Positions 14,774-23,957 of a stretch of DNA of 64,000 nt are shown here, piece by piece. The stretch is from positions 124,001 through 188,000 of the forward strand of contig NZ_WKJK01000010.1 of the NCBI RefSeq assembly GCF_009674535.1, in the 5' to 3' direction. A model generated the notes under the pieces. The model was not told the DNA's origin, made no database searches, and saw only the letters and a list, made by a program, of their open reading frames with translations. The first letter of the stretch is position 1. Every line of letters starts with the position of its first letter. The stretch comes from Duganella guangzhouensis. GTDB lineage: Bacteria > Pseudomonadota > Gammaproteobacteria > Burkholderiales > Burkholderiaceae_D. The position numbers and the translations under genes are program-made.

Positions 14774-16474
14774 TTAACGTGCCAACAAGGTGTTTGCCGT
14801 TTTGAACTCAGGACGGATGTCGTTCGGCACCGTCTTCATCTTGTCCAGCGCCTTTTGCACATCAGGGCGGATCACCACGTACTTGGTCATCATGTCCTTG
14901 GCGCGGGCGTAGTCGCCGGTGGCTTCGATGGTCAGGAATTCGCGGTCCAGATCGGCCACGGCCTGCTTGATCTTGCTGAAGTCGACCGAGAAAGTGCCAT
15001 CGCCATGCGACACGAAGCCGCCCTTGTCCAGGATGTAGTTCATCTGGATCGCCATGCCGCGCGCGTGCGAGTCGGTCAGGCCGAAGTGCAGCGTGCGGAA
15101 GCCGGAGGCCAGGAAGGTGGTGTACAGCTTGCGCTCGGCCGCCTCGCCCTCGCCCAGCGTGCCTTTCAGCTGGCCCTTGTCCATCATGTAGGCCAGCGCG
15201 TACAGGCCGGTGATGTCGGCCTTGGCTTCCTCGATGGTCGAATAGGTCTCTTTCAGATCCTGGCGCGGGGTCGATTCCTTGCCGCCGTTGCGGGTGATGT
15301 GCGGGCCCAGGCCGTGAGTGATTTCATGCGCCAGGATGTGGGTGAAGAAGGAGTCGAAATCCAGATCCTTCTGATCGGCCGGGCGCAGCACCAGCTTGGC
15401 GATCGGCGTCAGCGTGGATTTGAATTTGGCCTGCTGCACGTTCTTCAGCATCACGCGCTTGGAGCCGCGCTGGCTGATGATGCGTTCATCGTTGGGCAGG
15501 TTGTAGGCGGCGGTCTGCACGCCCATATTGCCATCGCCGGCGCCGTAGACTTGATTCACCACCACCATCGGCGCCAGCGCGCCCACTTTCGGATTGCGGT
15601 ACTGCGCATCCAGCGGCAGATTGTCTTCCAGCTCCTGCATATGCTTGGCGAAGAAGTTCAGCTTCTGGGTTTCCTTTTGGTCGCGAATGTTGACGTAAGC
15701 TTCAAACGCGGCCTTGTAGCCAAACAGTTCGTCGTTGTAGGTCTCGTACGGGCCGATGGTGATGTCGACCGGCGCGTCCAGATCCATCCAGGCGAAGTCG
15801 GATGCCAGGTAGTCGTTGCTGAGGAAGGCTTCGGCGCGCAGTTCGAGGAATTTCTTCAGCGAGGCGTTGTCGGTATCGGCGGCGGCCTGCTTCAGCAGCG
15901 CGGCCGCTTTCTCCAGCTCGGGCTTGTATTCTTCCGAGTACTTCACTGTGCTGAACAGGCCGTCCTTGTTCTTGCGGATCACCGTGAAGAACCACTGCGC
16001 CTCTTCCTTGTCGATGGCCGGCAGTGCGTTCATCCAGGTTTCCAGTTCGGCCTTGGTGGCGCCTTCCGGATAGAAGTTGCCGCCTTCCGGTTTCTTGTTC
16101 GGCACTTTGATGCCGGCGAGTTCCGCTGGCAGGAAGGATTGATGGTCGTCCAGGATCGACCATGGGCCTTTGTTCAGCCAGAAGTAATTGAGGCGTGCCT
16201 TGCCCAGCGGGCTGGTGTCCTTTTGCAGCGCGGCCCACAGCGCTTCGTTGCCGGACCAGCGTTGACGCAGTTGCAGCACGTCGATGATCTTGGCGGCTTC
16301 GATCAGTTTGGCGATGGCTTTCTTGTCGCCGGCGGACAGCTGGCTGGTGTCGGCGGTCAGCGCGATCGGCGCGTAACGCTTGCTCATCTTGGTGAGTTCA
16401 GCCACGTCGGCAGGGGCAGCGTAGGCGGTGGCGCAGGCGACGACAAGCGCCAGCGGGAGCAGGATTTTTTTCAT
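14774..16474 (-). CDS. Exported dipeptidyl-peptidase III-like (M49-type) metallopeptidase
   Basis: This 566-aa protein has a signal peptide (MKKILLPLALVVACATAYA). It matches the bacterial M49/DPP III-like family, often annotated as Zn-dependent hydrolase or peptidase. The zinc site HEITHGLGPH starts at residue 383, and a later EEAKADITGLYAL supplies the third ligand. Unlike classical DPP III (HELLGH) the motif here is the five-residue HExxH. The start ATG 16474 has GAGGA five bases upstream; the long upstream frame translates to low-complexity sequence and is rejected. It probably degrades peptides in the periplasm. Confidence 0.85.
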   Translation of the reverse strand: MKKILLPLALVVACATAYAAPADVAELTKMSKRYAPIALTADTSQLSAGDKKAIAKLIEAAKIIDVLQLRQRWSGNEALWAALQKDTSPLGKARLNYFWLNKGPWSILDDHQSFLPAELAGIKVPNKKPEGGNFYPEGATKAELETWMNALPAIDKEEAQWFFTVIRKNKDGLFSTVKYSEEYKPELEKAAALLKQAAADTDNASLKKFLELRAEAFLSNDYLASDFAWMDLDAPVDITIGPYETYNDELFGYKAAFEAYVNIRDQKETQKLNFFAKHMQELEDNLPLDAQYRNPKVGALAPMVVVNQVYGAGDGNMGVQTAAYNLPNDERIISQRGSKRVMLKNVQQAKFKSTLTPIAKLVLRPADQKDLDFDSFFTHILAHEITHGLGPHITRNGGKESTPRQDLKETYSTIEEAKADITGLYALAYMMDKGQLKGTLGEGEAAERKLYTTFLASGFRTLHFGLTDSHARGMAIQMNYILDKGGFVSHGDGTFSVDFSKIKQAVADLDREFLTIEATGDYARAKDMMTKYVVIRPDVQKALDKMKTVPNDIRPEFKTANTLLAR

Positions 16475-16517
16475 GTGGTCCTCTTGTGGAGTGAGGGCCA
16501 CATTGTAATCCACCCGC

Positions 16518-16934
16518 TCAACGGCGGCACTGGTCGGCCTGCTGCCAGCGGCTGGTGCCGGGGAAGCGTAACCAGATGGTCCGCCAGGCGTTGCGCGTGC
16601 CACAGCCCCTGACATTGGCCAGCCGCGATGGTGTGGTCGGTGTGCCATCGCTGATGATTTGTTCGTCTTCCACTTTGGCATAGGTAGAGCGGCCGCCGTG
16701 GACGACACGGAGTTCCGTGCCGTTGGGTAGGAAGACCTGTTTCCATTGGTAGCCACGGCTGGTGGCGATTCCGTCGTCTCCGGACACGAGCGGTGGCGAT
16801 GACGCTGCTTCCGGCAACGCGGTGGATGGCGCGCCGGCTTCGCTGGCGTCAAACTCACCGTATTCGAGCCACAAGCACGGCGCGGCCTTGGTTGTGGCGA
16901 TCCAGTGCTCAACCATGGGTACAGGGTGGTCCAT
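16518..16934 (-). CDS. Small protein with RAMA-like C-terminal domain
   Basis: This 138-aa protein has a C-terminal segment (about residues 62-136) with FLPNGTELRVVHGGRSTYAK, then DEQIISDGTPTTPSRLAN, and NAWRTIWLRFPGTSRW. That order resembles RAMA domains, which are found with restriction/methylase proteins and thought to read modified DNA. The N-terminal half is variable and Ala/Glu-rich. It stands next to the AT-rich repeat islet at 16945-17139, which may hold its promoter. No methylase or nuclease lies nearby. The RAMA assignment is from memory of the motif pattern and should be tested by profile search. Confidence 0.6.
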   Translation of the reverse strand: MDHPVPMVEHWIATTKAAPCLWLEYGEFDASEAGAPSTALPEAASSPPLVSGDDGIATSRGYQWKQVFLPNGTELRVVHGGRSTYAKVEDEQIISDGTPTTPSRLANVRGCGTRNAWRTIWLRFPGTSRWQQADQCRR

Positions 16935-16944
16935 GTTTTTTCCC

Positions 16945-17139
16945 CGGTCTAAAAAGGCTATTTGGGCTACTTCGCTCTAATTCGTTAGAGAACAGTAGAA
17001 AACGCTCTAAAAATAGGGTGTTGCTCAGACTATTCGGTCTATTTTGTCTATTTTGTCTAAGCGCGCTCTCTTTTTAGACCGATATCTAACGAACTAGTTC
17101 GAAATCTAGCGAAATAGCCTTTTTAGCCTTTTTAGACCG
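16945..17139. repeat. AT-rich islet with nested inverted and direct repeats
   Basis: This 195-base stretch is bounded by CGGTCTAAAAAGGCTA (16945-16960) and its exact reverse complement (17124-17139). A third partial copy, CTTTTTAGACCG, lies at 17070-17081. Inside are TTCGTTAGA (16981-16989) against TCTAACGAA (17086-17094) and two tandem GTCTATTTT units at about 17037-17055. It carries no ORF of note and is much richer in A/T than all neighbours. Function unknown. Confidence 0.75.
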
Positions 17140-17167
17140 CGAAAAAATATAGAGGGGGTATATACCC

Positions 17168-17767
17168 TCACCAGGCGCGGTAGACCTGGCCGGTCTGGGC
17201 GCCGTCCACGCTGCGGGCGTAGGACAGGGCTGCGCGGCTGGCGGCGATGGGCTCGAAGCCGACGAAGAACGGGCCGTAACTGGCCATCGATTCCTGCAGC
17301 ACCGTCGGGCTGACCACGTTGATGCGCAAGCCGCGCGCCAGCTCGATCGCCGCGCCGCGCACAAAGCCTTCGATGGCGGCGTTGACCATGGTGGCACTGG
17401 CGCCGTTGCGGATCGGCTCATCGGCCACAATGCCGCTGGTGAGCGTGATCGAACCGCCATCGTTCAGGTATTCCTGCGCCACCAGCGCCACATTTACCTG
17501 TCCCATCAACTTGCTGTTCAGCCCCACGTAGAACTGCTCCGGCGTGAAGCTGGCCAGCGGCGCGAAATGCAGCCGGCCGGCGGTCACCACCACCGCATCC
17601 ACCTTGCCAACCTTGGCGAACAAGCCGCGCACCTGTTCGATGTCGGCGAAGTCCAGCTGATGCTGACCACTGCCGCCGCCCGCCGTTATCACCTCGTGAC
17701 GCTGGCCCAGTTGCTCCACCACCGCCTTGCCCACTGCGCCCGTTGCGCCGATGACGATCACTTTCAT
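17168..17767 (-). CDS. Atypical short-chain dehydrogenase/reductase
   Basis: This 199-aa NAD(P)-binding protein has GATGAVGKAV at residues 7-16, the dinucleotide motif of atypical SDRs, and TLTSGIVADEP as strand 5. The usual YxxxK catalytic pair is not seen: its place reads NGASATMVNAAIEGF, as in a subgroup of short SDR-like proteins, so activity may differ or be absent. ATG 17767 has GGAGG five bases upstream. It is divergent from the LysR gene at 17864 with about 96 bases between, the usual arrangement of a target and its regulator. A weak hairpin with a T-rich tail follows its stop on the minus strand. Confidence 0.85.
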   Translation of the reverse strand: MKVIVIGATGAVGKAVVEQLGQRHEVITAGGGSGQHQLDFADIEQVRGLFAKVGKVDAVVVTAGRLHFAPLASFTPEQFYVGLNSKLMGQVNVALVAQEYLNDGGSITLTSGIVADEPIRNGASATMVNAAIEGFVRGAAIELARGLRINVVSPTVLQESMASYGPFFVGFEPIAASRAALSYARSVDGAQTGQVYRAW

Positions 17768-17863
17768 GACTACCTCCGTTAAGAAAACATCAGTATCCAC
17801 CGCTTCATCAAAGGAATAAATGAGCTACCATGAACAACATTACCAACCCAAAGTTAGCAATCC

Positions 17864-18775
17864 ATGGACAAGCTGCGCAGCATGGAAATCTTCGTCGCCG
17901 TGGTCGATGCCGGCAATTTCACGGCAGCGGCGGCGCGCTTCGCGATATCGCCGGTCATGGTGGGCAAGCACATCGCCCAGCTGGAAGCCACACTGGGCGC
18001 ACGCCTGCTGACGCGCACTACGCGCCGCCAAAGCCTGACCGAGATCGGCGCCCAGTACGTCGAACAGTGCCGCGCCATCCTGGCGCAGATCGATGCCGCC
18101 GAACGCGGCGCCGAAGCGATGCGCAGCGTGCCGCGAGGGCGTTTGCGCATCACCGCCCCCACCTCGTTCGGCAACGAATGGCTGGCGCCCGCGCTGACTG
18201 ATTATCTGCGCCTGCATCCCGAAGTCAGCGTGGATCTGAATTTGAACGAGCGTCTGGTGGACCTGGTGGACGAAGGCTACGACGCCGCCATCCGCATCGG
18301 CGCGCCAGCAGATTCCAGCATGATCGCGCGCCCGCTGCGGCCCTACGCAATGGTGATTTGCGCCTCGCCCGGCTATCTGAAAAAGCACGGCACGCCGCGC
18401 ACGCCGGCCGATCTGGCCAGGCATGAGTGTCTGGATTTTATGGTGGGAGATGTCGGCGTCAGTTGGCGCCTGCAATCGGTGCGCGGCAAGAAGCCGCTGG
18501 CGGAAAGCCGCTTCCGCGCCAGCAGCGGCCAGGCCTTGCGCATGGCCGCGCTGCGCGACTTCGGCATCGTGATGCAGGCCGAGGTGCTGCTGGCGCAGGA
18601 CATCGCCGCCGGCCGCCTCAAGCCCATCCTGCGCAACTGCCTGCCGGCGCCGCGTGCGATGCACCTGATTTACCCGCGCGACCGCCGCGCCACACCTAAG
18701 CTGACCACCTTCGTGGACTTTATTCTGGAACGCCTTGGGCCAGCGGCACATGGGCCGCTGGCCTCCTCAACGTAA
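17864..18775 (+). CDS. LysR-family transcriptional regulator (divergent from SDR)
   Basis: This 303-aa regulator has the N-terminal winged helix-turn-helix (residues about 4-63, with DAGNFTAAAARFAISPVMVGKHIAQLE) and a C-terminal effector-binding domain. The sequence resembles the AaeR/DsdC-like subgroup with ARLLTRTTR after the HTH. It probably regulates the divergent SDR gene and itself. The effector is unknown. Confidence 0.93.
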   Translation: MDKLRSMEIFVAVVDAGNFTAAAARFAISPVMVGKHIAQLEATLGARLLTRTTRRQSLTEIGAQYVEQCRAILAQIDAAERGAEAMRSVPRGRLRITAPTSFGNEWLAPALTDYLRLHPEVSVDLNLNERLVDLVDEGYDAAIRIGAPADSSMIARPLRPYAMVICASPGYLKKHGTPRTPADLARHECLDFMVGDVGVSWRLQSVRGKKPLAESRFRASSGQALRMAALRDFGIVMQAEVLLAQDIAAGRLKPILRNCLPAPRAMHLIYPRDRRATPKLTTFVDFILERLGPAAHGPLASST

Positions 18776-18786
18776 ACGAAGCAGAC

Positions 18787-20262
18787 TTATTGCGCCTTGA
18801 CGGCGCCGTTCTGCGCAACCTGCGCCAGTTGCGGCGATGGCTGCCAGCCGGCGCCCAGCGCGCGTGCCACCGAGACGGCGGCCAGCAAACGCTGAGTGTT
18901 GATCTGCACCGCCGCGCGGTCAGCCGCCAGCGCGCTGCGCTGAGCGTCGGTGACGTCGAGGTAAGTCGACACGCCACGCTCGTAGCGCGCCCGCGCCACC
19001 AGATATCCGCGCGCCGCCGCCACTTGCGAGGCTTTCTGCGCGTCGCCCTGCAACTGGCGTTGCTGTACGTCGGACAGCGCGTCTTCCACTTCACGCAGCG
19101 CGGTCAAGAGCTTGGTCTGGTGATTGGCCAGCGCTTCCTCGTAACGCGACTTGGCGATCGCCAGATTGGCCTTGTTGCGGCCACCGTCGAAAATCGGCAG
19201 CGACAGCGCCAGCGGACCAACGCTGAACTGGCGGGCATCGCCCTGGGTCAGCTTGCTCAGGTTCTCCGAGGCGAAACCAAAGTTACCGGTCAGCGAGAAC
19301 GAAGGATAGAACGCGCCTTCGGCCACGCCGATCTGGGCGTTGGCGGCACGCAGCGACGCCACGCTGCCAGCCAAATCCGGACGATGCGACAGCAGGCTGG
19401 CCGGCAGGCCGACCGGAATCGCCGGCGGCTGCGGCAGCGTGGCGGCATCGGTCTTCACCGCCGTCTGCAGCGACGATGGCGAGGCACCGACCAGCGTGGC
19501 CAGACTGTGTTCCAGCAGGTTGCGCTGACGCTGCACTTCGTGCAGGTCGGCCTGGGCGTTGGCGCGCTCGATGCGAGCACGCGACACGTCCAGTTCATTC
19601 GACAGGCCGGCGTCGAAGCGCGCGGTCACCAGTTCCTCGGTTTCGCGACGGGTATCCAGCGCGCCGTTGAGGATCGCGATTTCCGCGTCCAGGCCGCGCA
19701 GCTGCCAGTAGGTGGTGGCCAGTTGCGACGACAGCATCAGCAGCACGCCATCGCGGTCCGCTTCCGCGCCCAGCGCTTGCGCGTCCGACGCTTCGACCAG
19801 ACGACGCACCCGGCCCAGCAAATCGATCTCGTACGAGAAGCTGGAGCCGACCGAGTAGTTATTACCCTTGATCGAATGACCGCCCAGCGCCTGGCCGGTC
19901 GCGGTCTGCGCCGAGCTGCGGGTGTTGGAGATGCCGGCGTCCACGCTCAGTTGCGGACGTTCATTGGCGCGCGAGACGTTGGCCTGTTCCAGCGCCTGCA
20001 GCAGACGCTGCGCGGCCGCTTTCACGCTAGGATTGTCGCGCAGCGCGGTCTCTTCCAGCTGATTCAGCTGGGCGTCGTTAAACACGGTCCACCATTGCGC
20101 CGGCAGATTGGCCTGGCTGGCGCCGGCCTGCGGCAGATGGCGGAACGAGGCGTCAGCCACGTTGGCCGGCGCCTTGAAATCGGTGCCGACGGTGGCGCAG
20201 CCAGTGACTGCCAGGGTTACAGAAACAGCGAGCGTCAAGCGCTTCAGAGCTGAGTTCAACAT
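18787..20262 (-). CDS. Outer-membrane efflux lipoprotein (NodT/OprM type)
   Basis: This 491-aa outer-membrane factor forms the exit duct of a tripartite pump. A lipoprotein signal runs to the lipobox VTGCA, with Cys at about residue 21. Two related OEP halves follow, with long coiled-coil helices and YEIDLLGRVRRLVEAS and RPDLAGSVASLRAANA, typical of the NodT subgroup. The start ATG 20262 has GAGG upstream. It is the third gene of the emrA-like/emrB-like operon, 22 bases after the MFS gene. Confidence 0.93.
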   Translation of the reverse strand: MLNSALKRLTLAVSVTLAVTGCATVGTDFKAPANVADASFRHLPQAGASQANLPAQWWTVFNDAQLNQLEETALRDNPSVKAAAQRLLQALEQANVSRANERPQLSVDAGISNTRSSAQTATGQALGGHSIKGNNYSVGSSFSYEIDLLGRVRRLVEASDAQALGAEADRDGVLLMLSSQLATTYWQLRGLDAEIAILNGALDTRRETEELVTARFDAGLSNELDVSRARIERANAQADLHEVQRQRNLLEHSLATLVGASPSSLQTAVKTDAATLPQPPAIPVGLPASLLSHRPDLAGSVASLRAANAQIGVAEGAFYPSFSLTGNFGFASENLSKLTQGDARQFSVGPLALSLPIFDGGRNKANLAIAKSRYEEALANHQTKLLTALREVEDALSDVQQRQLQGDAQKASQVAAARGYLVARARYERGVSTYLDVTDAQRSALAADRAAVQINTQRLLAAVSVARALGAGWQPSPQLAQVAQNGAVKAQ

Positions 20263-20284
20263 GATTACCTCTTCAATATTATTG

Positions 20285-21910
20285 TTAGTGAGCGCCGCCG
20301 CCACCGCCACCCGACGGAGCTTTGACTTTGTCCGAGAACCACAGCACGCCGATGCACGCGAACAGCACCACCGCGACCAGGAAGAAGCCGTCGTTGTAGG
20401 CCATCACATACGCCTCGCGGCGCACCACGCCATCGACCGCCTTCAGCGCCATGTCCGACGCGGTGGCCGCGTCGAAGCCCTGGCCCAGGAAGTTCGAGGT
20501 CATCGCGCTCAGACGCTCCTGCGTCGCCAGCGAGAAATTGGTCACCGACTCGCCGATGCGCGCCGAGTGGAAGTGCTCGCGCGAAGTCAGCGCGGTGGCC
20601 AGCAGCGCGATGCCGATCGAACCGCCCAGATTACGGGTCATGTTGATCAGGCTCGATGCCGACGGCATGTCTTTCGGCTGGATGCCATTCATCGCGAAGT
20701 TCGACAAGGTCAGCATCACGAACGGCTGGCCCAGCGCACGCACGATCTGCGACAGCAGCAGCTGATCGTAGCCGGTGGTGGCGTCCATATAAGCGTTCAT
20801 CAGGCAGGAGCCGCCGAACAGCAGCAGGCCAAACGTGCACAGGATGCGGTTATCGATCTTGGACGACAGCCGGGCCACGAACGGCATGATGAACAGCTGC
20901 GGCAGACCGGCCCACATGATCACCTCACCGATCTGCATCGGCGAGTAGCCGGGAATCTGCGCCAGGAACAGCGGCAGGATAAACGCCGAACCATACAGGC
21001 CCATGCCCATCGCCATCGACAGCGCGGTGGCGGCGGCGAAGTTGCGCTTGCCGTACAAGCCCAGATTGACAAACGGCTGCTTGCTCAAAGTGCTGTTGAC
21101 CACCCAGCCCAGCAAGCCCACCACCGCCAGCGCGGCAAAGGTGTTGATGAAGGATGAATCGAACCAGTCCTTGCTGTTGCCCTCTTCCAGGAACACGGTC
21201 AGGCTGCCCAGACCGAGCGCCATGAAGCCGATGCCCAGCCAGTCAGCGTTGAACAACTGCCCCAGGTTCTTCGGTTCCTTGTCCAGGCCAATCGCGATAC
21301 CGCCGATCAGCAGCAGGCCGGGCACCCAGTTGATGTAAAAGATCGACGGCCAGCCATACAGCTCGCTCAGATAACCGCCCAAGGTCGGCCCCATCGACGG
21401 CGCCAGGGTCGCGGTCAGGCCGAAGATGGCCATGCCGGTGGCGCGCTTGGAGGCCGGCAGCTTGGTCATCACCAGCGTCATCGCCATCGGGATCAGCGCG
21501 CCGCCGGTAAAGCCCTGCAGCATGCGGAACGCGATCATGCTTGGCAGATTCCAGGCGAAGCCGCACAGCGTGGAGAACGACAGGAACAGCGCGGTGGTGC
21601 CCATCATGTAGGCGCGCATGCTGAACACGCGCACGAACAGACCGGTCATCGGGATCACGATAATCTCCGCCACCAGATAGGCGGTGGCGACCCACGAACC
21701 CTCTTCCTGGGTGGCCGACAGCGTGCCCAGGATGTCTTTCAGCGACGAGTTGGTGATCTGAATATCGAGCACCGCCATGAAGGCGCCCAGCATGCCGGCG
21801 GCCACCGCCAGCCAGGTACGGCCGGACACTTTCGCGTTCGGCGCCGGCGGCACAAACGCAGGGCTGTGTTGGCCCCCGCCGCCCGGCGTATCAATCGTGG
21901 TACTAGCCAT
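20285..21910 (-). CDS. DHA2-family MFS drug exporter (EmrB-like)
   Basis: This 541-aa inner-membrane protein has about 14 hydrophobic segments, the DHA2 topology. Motif A-like and motif C-like signatures are seen around TMs 2-5, for example LVAEIIVIPMTGLFVRVFSMR and LTATLAPSMGPTLGGYL. It exports drugs or other hydrophobic compounds by proton antiport together with the EmrA-like adaptor and the NodT-type duct in the same operon. The gap to the emrA-like gene is 14 bases. Substrates are not predictable from sequence. Confidence 0.93.
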   Translation of the reverse strand: MASTTIDTPGGGGQHSPAFVPPAPNAKVSGRTWLAVAAGMLGAFMAVLDIQITNSSLKDILGTLSATQEEGSWVATAYLVAEIIVIPMTGLFVRVFSMRAYMMGTTALFLSFSTLCGFAWNLPSMIAFRMLQGFTGGALIPMAMTLVMTKLPASKRATGMAIFGLTATLAPSMGPTLGGYLSELYGWPSIFYINWVPGLLLIGGIAIGLDKEPKNLGQLFNADWLGIGFMALGLGSLTVFLEEGNSKDWFDSSFINTFAALAVVGLLGWVVNSTLSKQPFVNLGLYGKRNFAAATALSMAMGMGLYGSAFILPLFLAQIPGYSPMQIGEVIMWAGLPQLFIMPFVARLSSKIDNRILCTFGLLLFGGSCLMNAYMDATTGYDQLLLSQIVRALGQPFVMLTLSNFAMNGIQPKDMPSASSLINMTRNLGGSIGIALLATALTSREHFHSARIGESVTNFSLATQERLSAMTSNFLGQGFDAATASDMALKAVDGVVRREAYVMAYNDGFFLVAVVLFACIGVLWFSDKVKAPSGGGGGGAH

Positions 21911-21924
21911 GGAAGGCTCCTTGA

Positions 21925-23040
21925 TTATTTCTGATTGATCGCGACTTCAGCCACGGCCGACATGCCCGGCACCAGACGGCCGCTCAACGCTTTCACGTCT
22001 TCCGGCTTGAAGGTGACCTTGACCGGCACCCGCTGCACGATCTTGGTGAAGTTACCGGTGGCGTTATCCGGCGGCAGCAGCGAGAACTGCGCGCCCGAGG
22101 CCGGCGCGAAGCTGTCCACCTTGCCGATCAATTCCTTGCCCGGCAACGCATCCACCGTCACCTTGACTTCCTGACCCACCTTCATCTCGGCCAGCTGGGT
22201 CTCTTTGAAGTTGGCGGTCAGCCAGACGTTTTCCTGCACGATCGCGGTCAGCTGCTGGCCGGCGTTCACGCGCTGGCCCACCTCGATGGTGCGCTTGCCG
22301 ATGCGGCCCGACACCGGCGCCACGATCTTGTTATAGCCCAGTTGCTGCTTGGCGTCCTTCAGCTGCACCTGCAGCACCGCGACCTGCGCGTTCAGCACAT
22401 CGCGCGCCGACTTGGCGGAGGCGATTTGCGCCTTGGCGGCGGCGGCGCTGTCCTTGCGCGCGGCCAGATCGGCGACCGCGCTGGCGCGGGTGGCGACGGC
22501 GGCGTCCAGTTCGGCTTTCGACACCGCCTTCATCTGGTTGTTGTACAGCTGACCGTAACGCTCGGCGTCCTGCTTGGCACGCACCAGTTGCGCGTCCGAC
22601 TGCGCCACCTGGGCGGCGGCGGCGCTGGCCTGGGCCTGCACCTGCGCGATCTGGGCGTCGGCCTGCGCCACCTGCTGCTGGGCCGAGGCGATCTGGGCCT
22701 GAATCTGCTCCACTTTGACGCCCTGATCGAACGGATCCAGCTCGGCGATCACATCGCCTTCCTTGACCAGTTGGTTATCGTCGATCAGCACCTTGGTGAC
22801 GGTGCCGGCGATGCGGCTCGACACCGGGTGCACGTGACCGGCCACATAGGCATTCTCGGTCTCGACATAGTAATGGCTGCGGTACCACATGCGGCCACCG
22901 ATGCCGACCGCGACCAGCGCGAGCACAGCGGCGACCACCAGCACGCGGCGGTTCGGTGGCGTAGCCGGCGCGGCCGGCGCGGTGGCGGGAGCGGCTGGAG
23001 CGGGCGGCACGGCACTGAGTTTTTGTTCTTGGGTGGACAT
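21925..23040 (-). CDS. HlyD/EmrA-family periplasmic adaptor
   Basis: This 371-aa membrane-fusion protein links the EmrB-like exporter to the outer-membrane duct. After a Pro/Ala-rich cytoplasmic tail there is one TM segment (VLVVAAVLALVAVGIGG), a lipoyl/barrel part (VSSRIAGTVTKVLI), a long Ala/Gln-rich coiled-coil hairpin of about residues 110-225, and the closing NKIVAPVSGRIGKRTIEVGQ. It is the first gene of the operon. The candidate TetR operator at 23103-23126 lies about 60 bases upstream of its start. Confidence 0.93.
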   Translation of the reverse strand: MSTQEQKLSAVPPAPAAPATAPAAPATPPNRRVLVVAAVLALVAVGIGGRMWYRSHYYVETENAYVAGHVHPVSSRIAGTVTKVLIDDNQLVKEGDVIAELDPFDQGVKVEQIQAQIASAQQQVAQADAQIAQVQAQASAAAAQVAQSDAQLVRAKQDAERYGQLYNNQMKAVSKAELDAAVATRASAVADLAARKDSAAAAKAQIASAKSARDVLNAQVAVLQVQLKDAKQQLGYNKIVAPVSGRIGKRTIEVGQRVNAGQQLTAIVQENVWLTANFKETQLAEMKVGQEVKVTVDALPGKELIGKVDSFAPASGAQFSLLPPDNATGNFTKIVQRVPVKVTFKPEDVKALSGRLVPGMSAVAEVAINQK

Positions 23041-23102
23041 GAATTGGCTCCAGAAATGAAATGAGATAGGAGCATTATGGCGGGTTTACACGCAAAGTCA
23101 AG

Positions 23103-23126
23103 AAATGAAACGGTTGCATTTCATTT
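23103..23126. promoter_or_regulatory. Candidate TetR operator
   Basis: Perfect 8-base arms AAATGAAA and TTTCATTT surround the 8-base spacer CGGTTGCA. The site lies between the divergent efflux operon and the TetR gene. A further AAATGAAAT half-site is seen at about 23055-23063. Confidence 0.6.
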
Positions 23127-23169
23127 TTGTTTGGACTAGCATGACGGCATTCGTTATTATTCAGCCGCC

Positions 23170-23883
23170 ATGATGACCTCTGACCTGACTGACGCCACCG
23201 AGCTGGACGAGCAAGATTGCCCGGAAGGCAATTACGCGCCCGACTCGCCCTGCTTTGGCAAGGCCGCCGGCCGCCCGCGCGCCGCCGACAAGGCGGCCCG
23301 CCGCGCCGCCCTGCTGCACACCGCCGGCCAGCTGTTCCTGGAAAAAGGCTATAGCAAGGTCAGCCTGGAGATGATCGCGCGCGAAGCCCACGTGGCGGTG
23401 CGCACCATCTACGTCAAGTTTGGCGGCAAGGTCGGGCTGCTGAACGCCATCATTTCCGACGGCCGCGCCAGCTATCTGGCGGGCGCCGCCGACATGGCAA
23501 CCGATCCGCGCCCAATGGAAGACATCCTGGGCGACTTCGCGCTGCGCTTCCTCGAGCTGATCTCGCTGCCGACCTTCTGCAGCCTGCACCGCATGGTGGT
23601 GGCCGAGGCCAAAACCACGCCGGAACTTGCCGCCGCCTTCTTCGAGGCCGGGCCGCTGCGCACGCGCGAAGAGCTAAACCGCTTCTTCGCCCGCGCCGAC
23701 ATCCGCGCCCAGTTGCGCGCCGAAGTGCGGCCGGACACGCTGCCGGTGTTCCTGCTGAACTGCCTGATGGGCGACCAGATGTCGCGCCTGCTGTTCCCCA
23801 GCGACGCCATGGTGCCCAAGGACGAGCTGCGGCGGCGTGCCGCCGAAGGGGTGGATTTGTTTCTGCGCGGCGTTAAACGTTAA
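23170..23883 (+). CDS. TetR/AcrR-family regulator of the efflux operon
   Basis: This 237-aa regulator has a TetR N-terminal HTH at about residues 40-90 (AGQLFLEKGYSKVSLEMIA, then TIYVKFGGKVGLL) and a ligand-binding C-terminal domain of the TetR_C AcrR type. It is divergent from the emrA-like gene with 129 bases between, and is therefore the likely repressor of the pump and of itself. The palindrome at 23103 fits its operator. Confidence 0.92.
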   Translation: MMTSDLTDATELDEQDCPEGNYAPDSPCFGKAAGRPRAADKAARRAALLHTAGQLFLEKGYSKVSLEMIAREAHVAVRTIYVKFGGKVGLLNAIISDGRASYLAGAADMATDPRPMEDILGDFALRFLELISLPTFCSLHRMVVAEAKTTPELAAAFFEAGPLRTREELNRFFARADIRAQLRAEVRPDTLPVFLLNCLMGDQMSRLLFPSDAMVPKDELRRRAAEGVDLFLRGVKR

Positions 23884-23957
23884 GCCCGGTTAAAACACGC
23901 CCAAAATTTGCTAATTGATCTATACTGATTTTTTACAAATCAGAGCAGTCATCCGCT

